From: CBFHND01 sp965657085
GTDB taxonomy: Bacteria; Pseudomonadota; Alphaproteobacteria; Rhodobacterales; Rhodobacteraceae
Direction of reading: 5' to 3'
DNA length: 64,000 bases
Assembly (NCBI GenBank): GCA_965657085.1
Contig: CBFHND010000001.1
Coordinates: 1 to 64,000 of the forward strand
Below are positions 27,305 to 36,727 of this stretch, piece after piece (position 1 is the stretch's first letter; every line of letters starts with the position of its first letter). The notes under the pieces are model-generated. The model worked only from the letters and a program-made list of their open reading frames with translations, searched no databases and was not told the DNA's origin. The translations under genes and the position numbers were made by a program.

Positions 27305-28237
27305 TCAAAACTCGGGCAGATGACCTGCCTGCAACGCGGCAAGCGTTGCCGTCATACGCGCAAAGCTGTCCCGCGCCCGTGCGGACATGTGCCGCGCGCG
27401 CAAATATGCATGGACCAGCCCCGCCTCCTCGATCCAGATGGCCTGCCCGCCCGCCTGCAAAATCGCATCGCGGTAGCTTTCCCCGTCCGACGACAGAGGA
27501 TCGCACGCGGCGGTGATCACGACAGTGGGCGGCAGGCCTGCAAACTGCGCATCCTGCAAGGGCGCGAACCGTGCATCGCCGGTACGGTCCTGACCAGCCG
27601 TGCGCACGGCCGTATAGAAATCCATGTCCTTGGTGCTCAGCCCCGGCGCGTCCGGGTGCATGACATAACTGCCACGTGTTCGGTCACCGCCAAGGCCGGG
27701 ATAGATCAGCAACTGCCCCGCGATACGCCCGTCCAATCGACCCCGGGCATAATGCGCCACCGCCGCCACGAGATTTCCACCAGCGCTGTCGCCGCACAGG
27801 ACCACAGGGCCATCGTAGGCGGTGCACATAGCCTGAAAGGCAGCCCAGGCATCATCGAAATCCTGCGGAAAAGGATGTTCCGGCGACAGACCATAGTCGA
27901 CAGCGACAACGCGCAGGCCGGTCGCATCACAGAACTCGGCACAAATGCTGTCATGGCTGTCGAGCCCACCAACCACAAAGCCCCCGCCGTGACAAAAGAA
28001 GATGGTGCCTTGCAAAGGGTCGGTCCGGCTGTAGATGCGGCAGGGCACACCGCCCAGTGTCGCGTCTTCTGCGCTGACCGAGTCGGGGTAACCAACGTCG
28101 AAATCGGCGCACATCGCGTCATAGACCCGGCGCTGGTCTTCGATGCTCAGATTTACGGCGTCAGGGGGGTAATGTAATTCGGTCCGCGCCAGAAAGGCGC
28201 GGACCTCATCATCAAGCAGTTGGTCGTAGTCGACCAT
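27305..28237 (-). CDS. Alpha/beta hydrolase, hormone-sensitive lipase family
   Basis: A 310-residue esterase. The oxyanion-hole motif FFCHGGGFVVGG and the nucleophile motif LCGDSAGGNLVAA are the HSL-family signatures; a late CDPLSSDGESYRDAI segment supplies the acid, and GLVHAYL probably the catalytic histidine. The ATG at 28237 lies 4 nt after the stop of the acyl-CoA synthetase gene, so the two form an operon. Together they could hydrolyse an ester and activate the released acid, but the substrate is unknown. Confidence 0.9.
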   Translation of the reverse strand: MVDYDQLLDDEVRAFLARTELHYPPDAVNLSIEDQRRVYDAMCADFDVGYPDSVSAEDATLGGVPCRIYSRTDPLQGTIFFCHGGGFVVGGLDSHDSICAEFCDATGLRVVAVDYGLSPEHPFPQDFDDAWAAFQAMCTAYDGPVVLCGDSAGGNLVAAVAHYARGRLDGRIAGQLLIYPGLGGDRTRGSYVMHPDAPGLSTKDMDFYTAVRTAGQDRTGDARFAPLQDAQFAGLPPTVVITAACDPLSSDGESYRDAILQAGGQAIWIEEAGLVHAYLRARHMSARARDSFARMTATLAALQAGHLPEF

Positions 28238-28241
28238 TGGG

Positions 28242-30140
28242 TTATTCGGCAGCGATGGCTTGATCGGCCATTTCCCAGCCCTGGATGAACCCACCGATGA
28301 CCGCGTGAACGGCGTCCTGGCTGTCGCCATTGGCTTCCACTTGCGCGGTCAGGCCGCGTTTCTTGTGATCGATCACCGACACCACGCGCGCCGAGAGGCC
28401 TGCACCTTCAAGGGTTTCATTGAAGATCCGGGTGATGGCTTCCTTGCGCAGATCAGGCTTGAACACCTTGCCAACGGCCGTCTTGGGCAATTCACCCATG
28501 ATCGCCACATGCTTGGGCAGGGCCGCACGCTCGTGCACGTGCTTTTGCGCATAGGCCATCAGCTCTTCGTCGGTTGCGTTGCCACCTTCGACCAGTTCGA
28601 CATAGGCGCAAGGCACTTCGCCCGCATGCTGGTCCGGCTGGCCGATGGCACCGACAAAGGCCACGGCAGGGTGGCCCGACAGCGCCTCTTCGATCTCGGC
28701 AGGGTCGATATTGTGACCGCCGCGAATGATCAGGTCCTTGGCCCGGCCTGTGATCCACAGATACCCATCGGGGTCCATCCGACCCAGATCGCCGGTGCGC
28801 AGGTGCGAGTCGGCATAGAACAGATCCTTGTTCTTTTCGGCCTCTGTGTAGGTGTGGCCGACGTAGACACCGGGGGTGTTTACACAAATCTCGCCGATCT
28901 CGTCCACGTCACACTCGATAGGGCCGTTGTTGGTCTGCTTGACGATCTTGACGTCCGAATAGGGAAACGGAATACCGATGCTGCCCACCTTCTTTTCACC
29001 GTCCACCGGGTTGCCGGAGACAAGGCAGGTGGCTTCGGTCATGCCGTAGCCTTCGACGATCGTGACGCCGGTCGCTTCTTCGTACTTCTTGAAAAGCTCA
29101 AGCGGCAGCGGGGCAGAGCCCGAAAACGTCGTCTTGACCGAGCTGATGTCGGCATCGATAGGACGCTGCATCATGGCCGACAGCGCCGTGGGGACTGAGA
29201 CGATAAAGGTGATCTTCCACCGCTCGGTCAGCTTCCAGATGTTGTCGAAAACACCCTCGCCCCGGTATCCTTGCGGCGTCGGGAACACGACATGTGCGCC
29301 CGATGCGATGGCCCCCATCAGGATCACATGCACCGCCATGACATGGAACAGCGGCAGCGGACACAACAGGTTGTCTTCGGCATTCAAAAGCAATTCGGCG
29401 CCGACCCAGCCGTTGTAGACAATGCCGGAATAGGTGTGCTGTGCGACCTTGGGCATGCCCGTGGTACCACCGGTGTGGAAATAGCAGGCCACCCGGTCTT
29501 CCTGTACGTCTTCGAAATCGAGCGTGGTGTTCTGCTTGCGCAGTTCTTTCTCAAAGCTCAGGTAGTCGGCATGTGGGGCCTTTTCCACCTTGGGTCGGAT
29601 CATCGGGATGATCCACGACTTGGGCGGGGTGACATACCGTACAAGGTCCACTTCCAGAACGGTTTGCACGTTGGGCGCATGTTCCACAGCTTCGGCGACC
29701 TTTTCGGCCACGTCCGTCTTGGGGAACGCCCGCAGCGTGACAACCACCTTGGCGCCGGTTTCGCGCAGGATGGCCGACATCTGTTCGGAGTCGAGCAGCG
29801 GGTTGATCGGGTTGGAAATCCCTGCCACGGCGCCACCCAGAACGGTCAGGATCGCCTCGTTACAGTTGGGCAGGATATAGGCCACAACGTCCTTGGGACC
29901 GATGCCCAGTTTGCGGAACATGTTCGCGGCTTGCGTGACCTTGCCGTGCAACTGTGTCCACGACAGCGTTTCGGCCTTGTCCTTTGGACCCGAAAAAATC
30001 TGGTAGCTGACAGCGTCGTGATTTGGAAATTTCGCCGTTGTGTCGCTCAACATGCCGTAAAGCGTCACCGCCTTTGGGCGCTCCTCCCACGACATTGCAT
30101 TTTCAATTGCTTCACGGTCCGCAATTCCTGCGTAAGCCAT
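28242..30140 (-). CDS. Acyl-CoA synthetase, AMP-binding family
   Basis: A 632-residue ligase that activates a carboxylic acid to its CoA thioester through an acyl-adenylate. The phosphate-binding P-loop reads YFHTGGTTGMPKVAQHT, the adenine motif GYGMTEAT, and the hinge region GDLGRMDPDGYLWITGRAKD; the Lys close to the end in ELPKTAVGKVFK is the catalytic one. The ATG at 30140 has a strong AGGGAGGA ribosome site; the longer frame to 30233 lacks one. It leads a two-gene operon with the HSL-type hydrolase. Acid specificity is not predictable. Confidence 0.92.
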   Translation of the reverse strand: MAYAGIADREAIENAMSWEERPKAVTLYGMLSDTTAKFPNHDAVSYQIFSGPKDKAETLSWTQLHGKVTQAANMFRKLGIGPKDVVAYILPNCNEAILTVLGGAVAGISNPINPLLDSEQMSAILRETGAKVVVTLRAFPKTDVAEKVAEAVEHAPNVQTVLEVDLVRYVTPPKSWIIPMIRPKVEKAPHADYLSFEKELRKQNTTLDFEDVQEDRVACYFHTGGTTGMPKVAQHTYSGIVYNGWVGAELLLNAEDNLLCPLPLFHVMAVHVILMGAIASGAHVVFPTPQGYRGEGVFDNIWKLTERWKITFIVSVPTALSAMMQRPIDADISSVKTTFSGSAPLPLELFKKYEEATGVTIVEGYGMTEATCLVSGNPVDGEKKVGSIGIPFPYSDVKIVKQTNNGPIECDVDEIGEICVNTPGVYVGHTYTEAEKNKDLFYADSHLRTGDLGRMDPDGYLWITGRAKDLIIRGGHNIDPAEIEEALSGHPAVAFVGAIGQPDQHAGEVPCAYVELVEGGNATDEELMAYAQKHVHERAALPKHVAIMGELPKTAVGKVFKPDLRKEAITRIFNETLEGAGLSARVVSVIDHKKRGLTAQVEANGDSQDAVHAVIGGFIQGWEMADQAIAAE

Positions 30141-30289
30141 AGTATATCCTCCCTGGTACCCGTTTGGCCGGGTATGTATTCCCTTGCGCCATAAGATGCG
30201 GCGTATTGCCCCAATGCGCAAGTAAATCAGCACATCAAGCCCCCCGCGAACGCCGCGTCAAATACCCTGACCTTGGGTCAAATGCGAAA

Positions 30290-30310
30290 GGCGGCCCATA
30301 TGGAGCCGCC
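30290..30310 (-). terminator. Candidate intrinsic terminator of the LysM gene
   Basis: On the minus strand GGCGGC and GCCGCC pair around a 9-nt loop, followed by TTT, about 60 nt after the LysM/BON stop codon. The stem is strong but the T-run is short. The rest of the 230-bp gap (30141-30370) shows no gene. Confidence 0.5.
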
Positions 30311-30370
30311 TCAAGTCAAGGAAATCCGTATCCTGGGCCGGAAACAACCCAATGGATGCTGTCCGCCGGA

Positions 30371-30799
30371 TCAGCTCTGCGGAATACGCAGAACCTGCCC
30401 GGGATAGATCTTGTCGGGGTGCGACAGCATCGGCTTGTTGGCTTCAAAGATCTCTTCATAGCGCGCGCCGTTGCCCAGCGTCTTGGACGAAATCGCCCAA
30501 AGCGTGTCGCCCTTTTCCACGGTGTGGAACACAGGTTCGCCCGCGCTTGGCACATCGTCCTCAACCGCGGCCACGCCTTCGACGTTGCCCACGGCCAGAA
30601 TAACCTTTTCCTTCATTTCCTGGCTGACCGCTTCACCGGACACTTTCACCGTGTCGCCATCGACGTCGATGGTCAGACCGCTGGCATCAAGGCCCAGATC
30701 CTTCAACTCATCTTCCAGAACCGCCCCTTCCAGCTGCGGCTCATCCCCGCCGCCGAACAGTTTCTTGCCGCTGTCTTTTACGAAACTCCAAAGACCCAT
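30371..30799 (-). CDS. BON and LysM domain protein (Kbp/YgaU-like)
   Basis: A 142-residue protein with an N-terminal BON domain (about residues 25-80, including GLTIDVDGDTVKVSGEAVS) and a C-terminal LysM domain (about 90-140, HTVEKGDTLWAISSKTLGNG to IYPGQVLRIP). The same order occurs in E. coli Kbp, a cytoplasmic potassium-sensing protein. There is no signal peptide, consistent with that location. It lies between the acyl-CoA synthetase and an ABC exporter on the same strand, with gaps of 230 and 74 nt, so it is probably a separate unit. Confidence 0.87.
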   Translation of the reverse strand: MGLWSFVKDSGKKLFGGGDEPQLEGAVLEDELKDLGLDASGLTIDVDGDTVKVSGEAVSQEMKEKVILAVGNVEGVAAVEDDVPSAGEPVFHTVEKGDTLWAISSKTLGNGARYEEIFEANKPMLSHPDKIYPGQVLRIPQS

Positions 30800-30873
30800 A
30801 ACGATCCCTTTCCTTGTTGGTGTTCATCTTCCGCCACAGGGTTTCAGCCCCGGACAGGCGCGGCAAGGGGAAA

Positions 30874-32685
30874 TTATTCGGCCGCCATCCCATCGGTGAA
30901 TTGCAGCCGTGCCAGTCGCGCATAAAGACCACCCTCGGACACCAGTTGGTCATGCGGCCCGGTGGCCACGATGCGCCCTTGGTCCAGCACCACGATGCGA
31001 TCGGCCTTTTTCACGGTCGCAAGCCGGTGCGCCACGATCAACGTGGTGCGCCCGGCACTCAGACGGTCAAATGCCTCCTGCACCGCGCGTTCGCTTTCGG
31101 CATCCAGCGCGCTTGTGGCCTCGTCCAGAAGAAGCACCGGCGCATCCCGCAGAATGGCACGCGCGATGGCGATACGCTGTTTCTGACCGCCCGACAGCAT
31201 CACACCACGTTCGCCAAGATAGGCATCGTACCCGTCCGGCAGGGCGCTGATGAACTCATGCGCTGCTGCGGCCCTTGCGGCGTCCTCGATCTCGGCGTCC
31301 GTGGCATCGGGGCGTCCAAAGCGGATGTTCTCGCGCGCCGAAGCCGCAAAGATCACAGGATCCTGTGGAACAAGGGCAATATGCTGGCGGAAGGCACTGC
31401 GCGCCATCTGCCCCAGATCGACACCATCGAGCGTGATGTGGCCCGATTGCGGATCGTAGAACCGCAATAGCATCTGGATGATCGTCGTCTTGCCGGCACC
31501 CGACGGCCCGACAAAGGCCACCGTTTCACCCGGCGCGATGTCCAGCGACACCCCATCCAAAGCGGCAACATCGGGCCGCGACGGGTAGGAAAACCGCACA
31601 TCCGCAAAGCTGATGCGCCCCTGCACCGGCGCGGGCACGGGCAACGGCGATGCGGCGTCCTTGACGGTGTCGACCGTGGTCAACAACTCGATCAGCCGTT
31701 CGGTGGCACCTGCGGCCCGCTGCAACTCGCCCCAGATTTCGGACAAGGCCGCCACCCCGCCTGCCACCATCACCGCGTAGATCACGAACTGGATCAGCGT
31801 ACCGGACGTCATGTCGCCCGCGCGCACATCGTTGGCCCCGATCCACAGCACACCCACGATGCCCGCAAAGACCAGAAAGATCACGATCACGGTCATCGCC
31901 GCCCGCGTGGTGATCCGGCGACGTGCCGCATCAAAGCTCAGCTCTGTCACATCGCTGAACTGTCTGCGGCTGGTCGCTTCGGCGGTAAAGGCCTGCACGG
32001 TCTGCACCGCGGTCAACGCCTCGGAGGCATTGCCGCTGGAGGCTGCGATCCAATCCTGGTTCTCGCGGCTGATCTTTCGCAGACGCCGCCCCAGAACGAG
32101 GATCGGCACCACCACCGCCGGAACGATCAGCAAAACCAGCCCCGTCAGCTTGGCCGAGGTCAGCATCATCAAGACCAACCCGCCCGAAAAGATCAGCAGA
32201 TTGCGCAATGCAATCGACACGGACGACCCGATCACGCTGAGGATCAGGGTTGTGTCGGTGGTGATTCGACTCAGCACTTCGCCGGTCATGATGTTCTCGT
32301 AAAACGCGGGGCTCATCCCGATCACCCGGTCGAACACTGCCTTGCGGATGTCGGCCACAACCCGTTCGCCGAGACGCGTGACCAGCGCATAACGCAGGCC
32401 CGTGCCCAGCGCCAACAGGGCCGCGATGCCCAACGCGGCAAGGAAATACTGATCTAGGATCGCACTGTCTTCGGTGCGGAAGTTGTCGACCACCCGGCGC
32501 ACGGCCAGCGGCAGGGTCAGCGACACGCAGGCGGTCAGCACCAACGCCGCGACCGCGGCGATCATCAGGGCCCAATAGGGCCGCATATAGGGCCACAAAG
32601 CCGCCAGCGCGCCGATCTGTTTCGACTTCTCGCGTTCTTCGTTGGCTCCGTTCAGCGGGGGCACATGTGATGGCTGATCGACCAT
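30874..32685 (-). CDS. ABC exporter, MsbA/lipid-export type (fused membrane and ATPase domains)
   Basis: A 603-residue half-transporter. The membrane domain (about residues 35-320) has six helices; the ATPase domain has Walker A FVGPSGAGKTT, signature LSGGQKQR and Walker B VLLLDEATSALD. It should function as a homodimer in the inner membrane exporting a lipid, drug or other hydrophobic compound. The ATG at 32685 is used because the frame beyond it runs toward the tRNA-Gly gene and encodes no family-like sequence. The substrate is unknown. Confidence 0.9.
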   Translation of the reverse strand: MVDQPSHVPPLNGANEEREKSKQIGALAALWPYMRPYWALMIAAVAALVLTACVSLTLPLAVRRVVDNFRTEDSAILDQYFLAALGIAALLALGTGLRYALVTRLGERVVADIRKAVFDRVIGMSPAFYENIMTGEVLSRITTDTTLILSVIGSSVSIALRNLLIFSGGLVLMMLTSAKLTGLVLLIVPAVVVPILVLGRRLRKISRENQDWIAASSGNASEALTAVQTVQAFTAEATSRRQFSDVTELSFDAARRRITTRAAMTVIVIFLVFAGIVGVLWIGANDVRAGDMTSGTLIQFVIYAVMVAGGVAALSEIWGELQRAAGATERLIELLTTVDTVKDAASPLPVPAPVQGRISFADVRFSYPSRPDVAALDGVSLDIAPGETVAFVGPSGAGKTTIIQMLLRFYDPQSGHITLDGVDLGQMARSAFRQHIALVPQDPVIFAASARENIRFGRPDATDAEIEDAARAAAAHEFISALPDGYDAYLGERGVMLSGGQKQRIAIARAILRDAPVLLLDEATSALDAESERAVQEAFDRLSAGRTTLIVAHRLATVKKADRIVVLDQGRIVATGPHDQLVSEGGLYARLARLQFTDGMAAE

Positions 32686-32832
32686 GTGATCTCTTTCGTT
32701 ACCTTGGGCCAGACTTGTGGCCGCCCCCGGCCAAAGGGTCAAGGCAGCAAGTGTCGCAACAGGGCCTTGATCGGCACCAAAGCCGCATGTTTCCCATGCT
32801 GTCACCGTCTGTGGAAAGGTTTGGAAAGGCGC

Positions 32833-32906
32833 TGGAGCGGGTAGCGGGAATCGAACCCGCACCTTAAGCTTGGAAGGCTCTTATGATACCATTTCACCAT
32901 ACCCGC
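32833..32906 (-). tRNA. tRNA-Gly(TCC)
   Basis: On the minus strand the 74-nt sequence starts GCGGGTATGGTGAAATGG and ends in an encoded CCA. The acceptor arms GCGGGTA and TACCCGC pair fully, the T-arm GCGGG-TTCGATT-CCCGC is perfect, and the anticodon loop CTTCCAA gives anticodon TCC, reading GGA/GGG glycine codons. The anticodon stem has one weak outer pair. Confidence 0.95.
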
Positions 32907-32944
32907 TCGGGCAGGTCCGGACTTATGCCAAGCCCCTCAGAGCG

Positions 32945-34501
32945 TCAAGAGCGCAACACGTCATCGCGCAATTCACGTTTGAGAATCTTGCCGATCGCGC
33001 TGCGCGGCAAGGCGTCGCGCAAGATCACCGCGGACAAGCGGTGGCTTTTGCCAAGGCGCAGGTTGGCGCGGGTGCGAATGTCTTCCGCATTGGCTCGTGA
33101 TCCGGGGCGGCGCACCACCACGCCCACCGGGGTTTCGCCCCAGTCCTCCGATGGCACGGCGATCACGGCCGCATCCGTCACCTCCGTGTCCTCCAGCAAC
33201 ACCAGTTCAAGATCGTTGGCAAAAATGTTCAACCCGCCGGAAATGATCATGTCCTTCTTGCGATCCGACAACACCAGGAACCCGTCCGCGTCAAAGGACC
33301 CCATGTCGCCCGACCGGAAATAGACCCGGCCCCGTCCGTCGTGCCACAGCGTGTCGCGGGTCAGGTCATCGCGCCCGAAATAGCCCGCCATCATGGTGGG
33401 CGAGCGCCCACAGATTTCACCGACCTCGCCCTGTGCCACCTCGCGGCCCGCGTCGTCTATCAGCCGGATGTCGCAGTTTGGCGCGGGTTTCCCCACGGTG
33501 TGCAGTTTGTCAGGGTGTTCGTCCGCGACCAAAACGCTCACTCCGCCCCCTTCGGTTAGCCCGTAGTATTCCAACAACTTGCCGGGCATCCGCGCCAGCA
33601 CGTCCCGTTTGACGTCCGCCCGCAGCGGTGCGGACGTCGAAAATTTCATGCGCAGTGCGGACAGATCGAAACGGTCGAAATCGGCCACCTCCATGATCCG
33701 CTTGTATTGCACCGGCACCAGCATCGTGTGCGTGATCCGCTCTGCCTCGGCCAGTGCCAGCCAACCTGCCGCATCAAACCTGGGCATCAGAACCACGGTT
33801 GATCCGCCCACAAGCGTCGGCAGAAAGGCGACGATGGTGGTGTTCGAATAAAGCGGCGTGCTCAGAAGGGTCCGCGCCGCCTTATCGTAGCCATTGGCCG
33901 TGACCCGGTCCATCTGGGCCGCGCGCATGCGGTGATCGTGCAGGATACCCTTTGGCGTGCCCGTGGTGCCAGAGGAATAGATCAGGTTGAAGGCGTCCGC
34001 CATGTCCACCGCAACCTGCGGATCGGTGTCACTTGCGGCGTTCATGGCTTCGTCAAAACTCTCGAACCCCGGTGCGGCAAAGTCCAGCGCCACCCGGATC
34101 ACGTCATGGGTCCCAAGGTCCGGCAACAGGTCGCGCAAGGCGCTCGCCAGAAACACGACCCGCGCGCCGCTGTCACGCACCATCCGGTCCAGCGCATCCG
34201 CAGGTGCCATGCTGGACAGGGGCACCACGCAGGCTCCGGCGCGCAGGATACCCATGAAAAGAGCCGCATAATCGGCAGAGTTCTGCGACAGGATCGCCAC
34301 CCTGTCACCGCGTGTCACGCCCCGGTCACGCAGCAGATTGGCGGCCTTGTTTATGCGGGCATCGAATGCGGCCCATGTCAGGCGCGTGTCGCCACACACC
34401 AGTGCCATGCGGTCCGGCTTGGAGAGGGCGGCGCGGCGCACCGCCTCGACCACGGTAATGCGCGGGGCGTCGGGGGGCATGGGCGGGTCGATGTCGATCA
34501 T
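32945..34501 (-). CDS. Acyl-CoA synthetase/AMP-dependent ligase
   Basis: A 518-residue adenylate-forming enzyme. The P-loop YSSGTTGTPKGILHDH, the YYGLTEGGGVS motif, SGDMGSFDADGFL and the C-terminal catalytic Lys region LPRSAIGKILKREL are all present. The first candidate start at 34609 has no matching N-terminal sequence; MIDIDPPMPPD at 34501 is preferred. It stands apart from its neighbours: the tRNA lies 38 nt downstream and a divergent small gene lies 175 nt upstream. The acid substrate is unknown; aryl or medium-chain acids are both possible. Confidence 0.9.
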   Translation of the reverse strand: MIDIDPPMPPDAPRITVVEAVRRAALSKPDRMALVCGDTRLTWAAFDARINKAANLLRDRGVTRGDRVAILSQNSADYAALFMGILRAGACVVPLSSMAPADALDRMVRDSGARVVFLASALRDLLPDLGTHDVIRVALDFAAPGFESFDEAMNAASDTDPQVAVDMADAFNLIYSSGTTGTPKGILHDHRMRAAQMDRVTANGYDKAARTLLSTPLYSNTTIVAFLPTLVGGSTVVLMPRFDAAGWLALAEAERITHTMLVPVQYKRIMEVADFDRFDLSALRMKFSTSAPLRADVKRDVLARMPGKLLEYYGLTEGGGVSVLVADEHPDKLHTVGKPAPNCDIRLIDDAGREVAQGEVGEICGRSPTMMAGYFGRDDLTRDTLWHDGRGRVYFRSGDMGSFDADGFLVLSDRKKDMIISGGLNIFANDLELVLLEDTEVTDAAVIAVPSEDWGETPVGVVVRRPGSRANAEDIRTRANLRLGKSHRLSAVILRDALPRSAIGKILKRELRDDVLRS

Positions 34502-34676
34502 GTCAGCACCGTTGGCGCTTGGGCCGCTGGTGGCAACCCCAACGCGGCGGCACTTTGCACGGACCCGGGACATGCGCCTTGTGCAAGGCGGCAATGCGCT
34601 TGAAGCCATAGTCGATGCTGCATCGCAGCGCTACATGTGAAAGATAGTATAACAGACCGATCCAAGGAAAAGCCCC

Positions 34677-34838
34677 ATGGCCAAGCTCATTCAAAGCCTC
34701 AAATCCCGTTTTTCGCCTGACACCATGGCCGCACAAGCCATGACCGTGCACGCCCTTGGCGACGCAGAGCTTGCCGCGCGCGGTATCAAGCGCACCGATA
34801 TCGCACGCGAAATCATGACAAACGGAACATGGGCTTGA
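34677..34838 (+). CDS. DUF1127-like small protein
   Basis: A 53-residue basic protein starting at an ATG preceded by AAGGAAAA at the usual distance. The C-terminal half, LGDAELAARGIKRTDIAREI, resembles the conserved block of DUF1127 (YjiS-like) proteins, in which a short helix ends in a G-hydrophobic-x-R-x-DI pattern. Some DUF1127 proteins bind RNA and affect small-RNA turnover or phosphate and nitrogen metabolism, but this one is more divergent than typical. It is divergent from the acyl-CoA ligase. Codon use is like the neighbours. Confidence 0.6.
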   Translation: MAKLIQSLKSRFSPDTMAAQAMTVHALGDAELAARGIKRTDIAREIMTNGTWA

Positions 34839-34841
34839 CGC

Positions 34842-34853
34842 ATCAGGCCTGAT
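34842..34853. terminator. Palindrome between convergent genes
   Basis: ATCAGGCCTGAT is a perfect 12-bp palindrome in the 30-bp space between the DUF1127-like gene and the racemase-like gene, which converge. It could be a weak bidirectional stop signal; there is no T-run. Confidence 0.25.
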
Positions 34854-34868
34854 CTACGGGGTCACCAC

Positions 34869-35594
34869 TCACGACCGCAGCAATTGGCCGGGACCTTGAA
34901 CAGGTACCCCGGCCAGTTGCGCCAGATGCCAGCCCAGACACAGGTTGGACGACAGCACTGGCAGGCCAATTTCGGCCTCCAGCGCGTCAATCACGTTGAA
35001 TGTGCGCAGGTTCGTGCACGATAAGAACACCCCGTCCACATCCCCTTGCGCACACAGGTCCTTGGCCGCGGCGATGATCGACGGGCCGCCGATGCGCACC
35101 ACCTTGGGGTCTTCGGCCTCGGCAAAGGTGCCGAACACGGGCGTTTCGACCCCGCCCGCCCGCAGCACATCGCGCAGATGGTCAGATACGGCGGCAATGT
35201 AGGGCGACAAAAACGCGATACGTTTGAGGCCCAGCGCCTTGCAAGCGGCCAGCAGGGCCGAGATCGGCTCGCTTACCTTCGGCGTCGGCACACCGTCTCG
35301 CACCAGGCGCGCAATGGTGTCCGCACCGATCTGGGCCGTCCCTGAGGTACAGCCATAGCCCACTGCCCCATAGGTCGCCGCCGCGGGCAGCAACCGCGCC
35401 GACGCGGTCAGATGGTTGGCCATCTCCCCCAACATCTCGCGGGTGACCTCATCGCCGCTGGGCACCCGGCTGACGAACAGTTGTGTGTCTCCCAACATGG
35501 CGCGCAGATCGCCTTCGATGGTTTCATCGGTTTGCAGCACGATCAGGCCAAGCGCGGTGCCAGTGTCCGAAGGCGTATAGGGATAGACGGTCAT
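34869..35594 (-). CDS. Asp/Glu racemase superfamily protein (EutA/maleate isomerase-like)
   Basis: A 241-residue enzyme with the two catalytic cysteines expected for cofactor-independent racemases and maleate isomerases: Cys82 in GYGCTSGT and Cys193 in LSCTNLRT. The start is fixed by a 4-nt ATGA overlap with the M24 hydrolase stop. It is the last gene of a three-gene operon that also encodes a PLP lyase and an M24 hydrolase. The trio resembles part of the ectoine utilisation set (EutA, EutB, EutD), but other Eut genes are absent, so the substrate is left open. Confidence 0.78.
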   Translation of the reverse strand: MTVYPYTPSDTGTALGLIVLQTDETIEGDLRAMLGDTQLFVSRVPSGDEVTREMLGEMANHLTASARLLPAAATYGAVGYGCTSGTAQIGADTIARLVRDGVPTPKVSEPISALLAACKALGLKRIAFLSPYIAAVSDHLRDVLRAGGVETPVFGTFAEAEDPKVVRIGGPSIIAAAKDLCAQGDVDGVFLSCTNLRTFNVIDALEAEIGLPVLSSNLCLGWHLAQLAGVPVQGPGQLLRS

Positions 35595-36727
35595 AGCGGT
35601 ATCATCTCTTCGTCGCTTGGGATGCTCAGCCATTGTGGGCCGTCATCGGTGATCACGATGTTTTCCTCGTGCACCAGCATCTTGCCCGGCGACACTTCGA
35701 TCCCCGGCTCAAGGGTCAGGACCATGCCCGGTTCTATGACCGTGTGGTCCGCCGCGATCAACGACGGCCATTCTGTCAACTGCGTGCCAAGCCCGTGGCC
35801 CAGCCGCCCGGTGTCTGACCCGCCAGCACCGCCTGTCACGATCTTGTCCATGGCGTGAAAAAGGTCAGCCGCCGTGGCACCGGGCGTTGCGGCGGCGAAC
35901 CCGGCCTCCGTCGCCTCGATCAGGCGGGCATGTGCCGTGCGCGCGTCCTGCCCCACGTCGCCCACGGCAAAGTTCCGGTCGAAGTCGCAGAAATAGCCAT
36001 CTTTCACTGCGCCAGTGTCGAGCATCAGGACATCGCCCGCCGTCAGCGGCGTGTCGCTGGCGGGCGAGATCACGTCGCCGTAGCCGCCCTGCCCGGCACC
36101 GCCCGCAAGGTACGGCACCCAATCCGCGCCCTCGCTCAGCAGCAGAATCTGGAACCGGCGGAAGGCCTCGGACAAGGGCAAGCCTTCGTGCACCACTTCG
36201 GGCACCCGGTCGAAGGCGGCGTTGGCAATCTGGCAGATCACCGCGATCCGGTCGATTTCCGCATCCGATTTGATCAGGCGCAGCCGTTCGACGATGCGGG
36301 CATCATCGCGCAGGGTGACCCGCTCTTGCAACGCATTCCATGTGTCCATGGGCATCCGCACGTGGCTTTCGGCAGCACTTGGAACGCCGATGGGGCCGCC
36401 CGCGGCCAGTTCGCTCAGCGCGTCGATGAGCAGGCTGACACCGTCATCGCCGGGTTGCGGGCTGCGCCATGTGCGGATGTCGCTGATCCAGGTTTGCCCC
36501 ATCAACGCCGCCCCGATGGAGGGGATGACCGCAACAGGGTCGCCACTGGCCGGTACAATCAGGAACCAAGGGCGCGCGGGGCTTTCCCAGAACCGGGTGA
36601 GAAATCCGGTGAAATAGCGCACATCGGGTTCGGTGGTCAGCAAAAGCGCGGCCAGCCCTTCACGGGCCATGGCGCTTTGCGCTTTCGTCACGCGGGCGCG
36701 GTATTCTTCGGGGGCAAAAAGGTTCAT
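35591..36727 (-). CDS. M24-family metallohydrolase (Xaa-Pro peptidase/creatinase/ectoine hydrolase-like)
   Basis: A 378-residue pita-bread-fold enzyme. The N-terminal creatinase-like domain (residues 1-140) precedes the catalytic domain, where the metal ligands are recognisable in LMLDTGAVKDGYFCDFDRNFAV (two Asp), RLGHGLGTQLTEWP (His), LTLEPGIEV (Glu) and VHEENIVIT (Glu). It cleaves an amide or C-N bond of a small, probably N-substituted, substrate. Starts and stops overlap both neighbours by 4 nt. Ectoine hydrolase (DoeA/EutD), creatinase and Xaa-Pro dipeptidase share this fold, and I cannot choose between them. Confidence 0.85.
   Translation of the reverse strand: MNLFAPEEYRARVTKAQSAMAREGLAALLLTTEPDVRYFTGFLTRFWESPARPWFLIVPASGDPVAVIPSIGAALMGQTWISDIRTWRSPQPGDDGVSLLIDALSELAAGGPIGVPSAAESHVRMPMDTWNALQERVTLRDDARIVERLRLIKSDAEIDRIAVICQIANAAFDRVPEVVHEGLPLSEAFRRFQILLLSEGADWVPYLAGGAGQGGYGDVISPASDTPLTAGDVLMLDTGAVKDGYFCDFDRNFAVGDVGQDARTAHARLIEATEAGFAAATPGATAADLFHAMDKIVTGGAGGSDTGRLGHGLGTQLTEWPSLIAADHTVIEPGMVLTLEPGIEVSPGKMLVHEENIVITDDGPQWLSIPSDEEMIPL

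Noticed and set aside
32686..32862. N-terminal extension of the MsbA-like exporter
   Set aside because: It runs up to the tRNA gene and encodes no recognisable sequence; the ATG at 32685 is typical.
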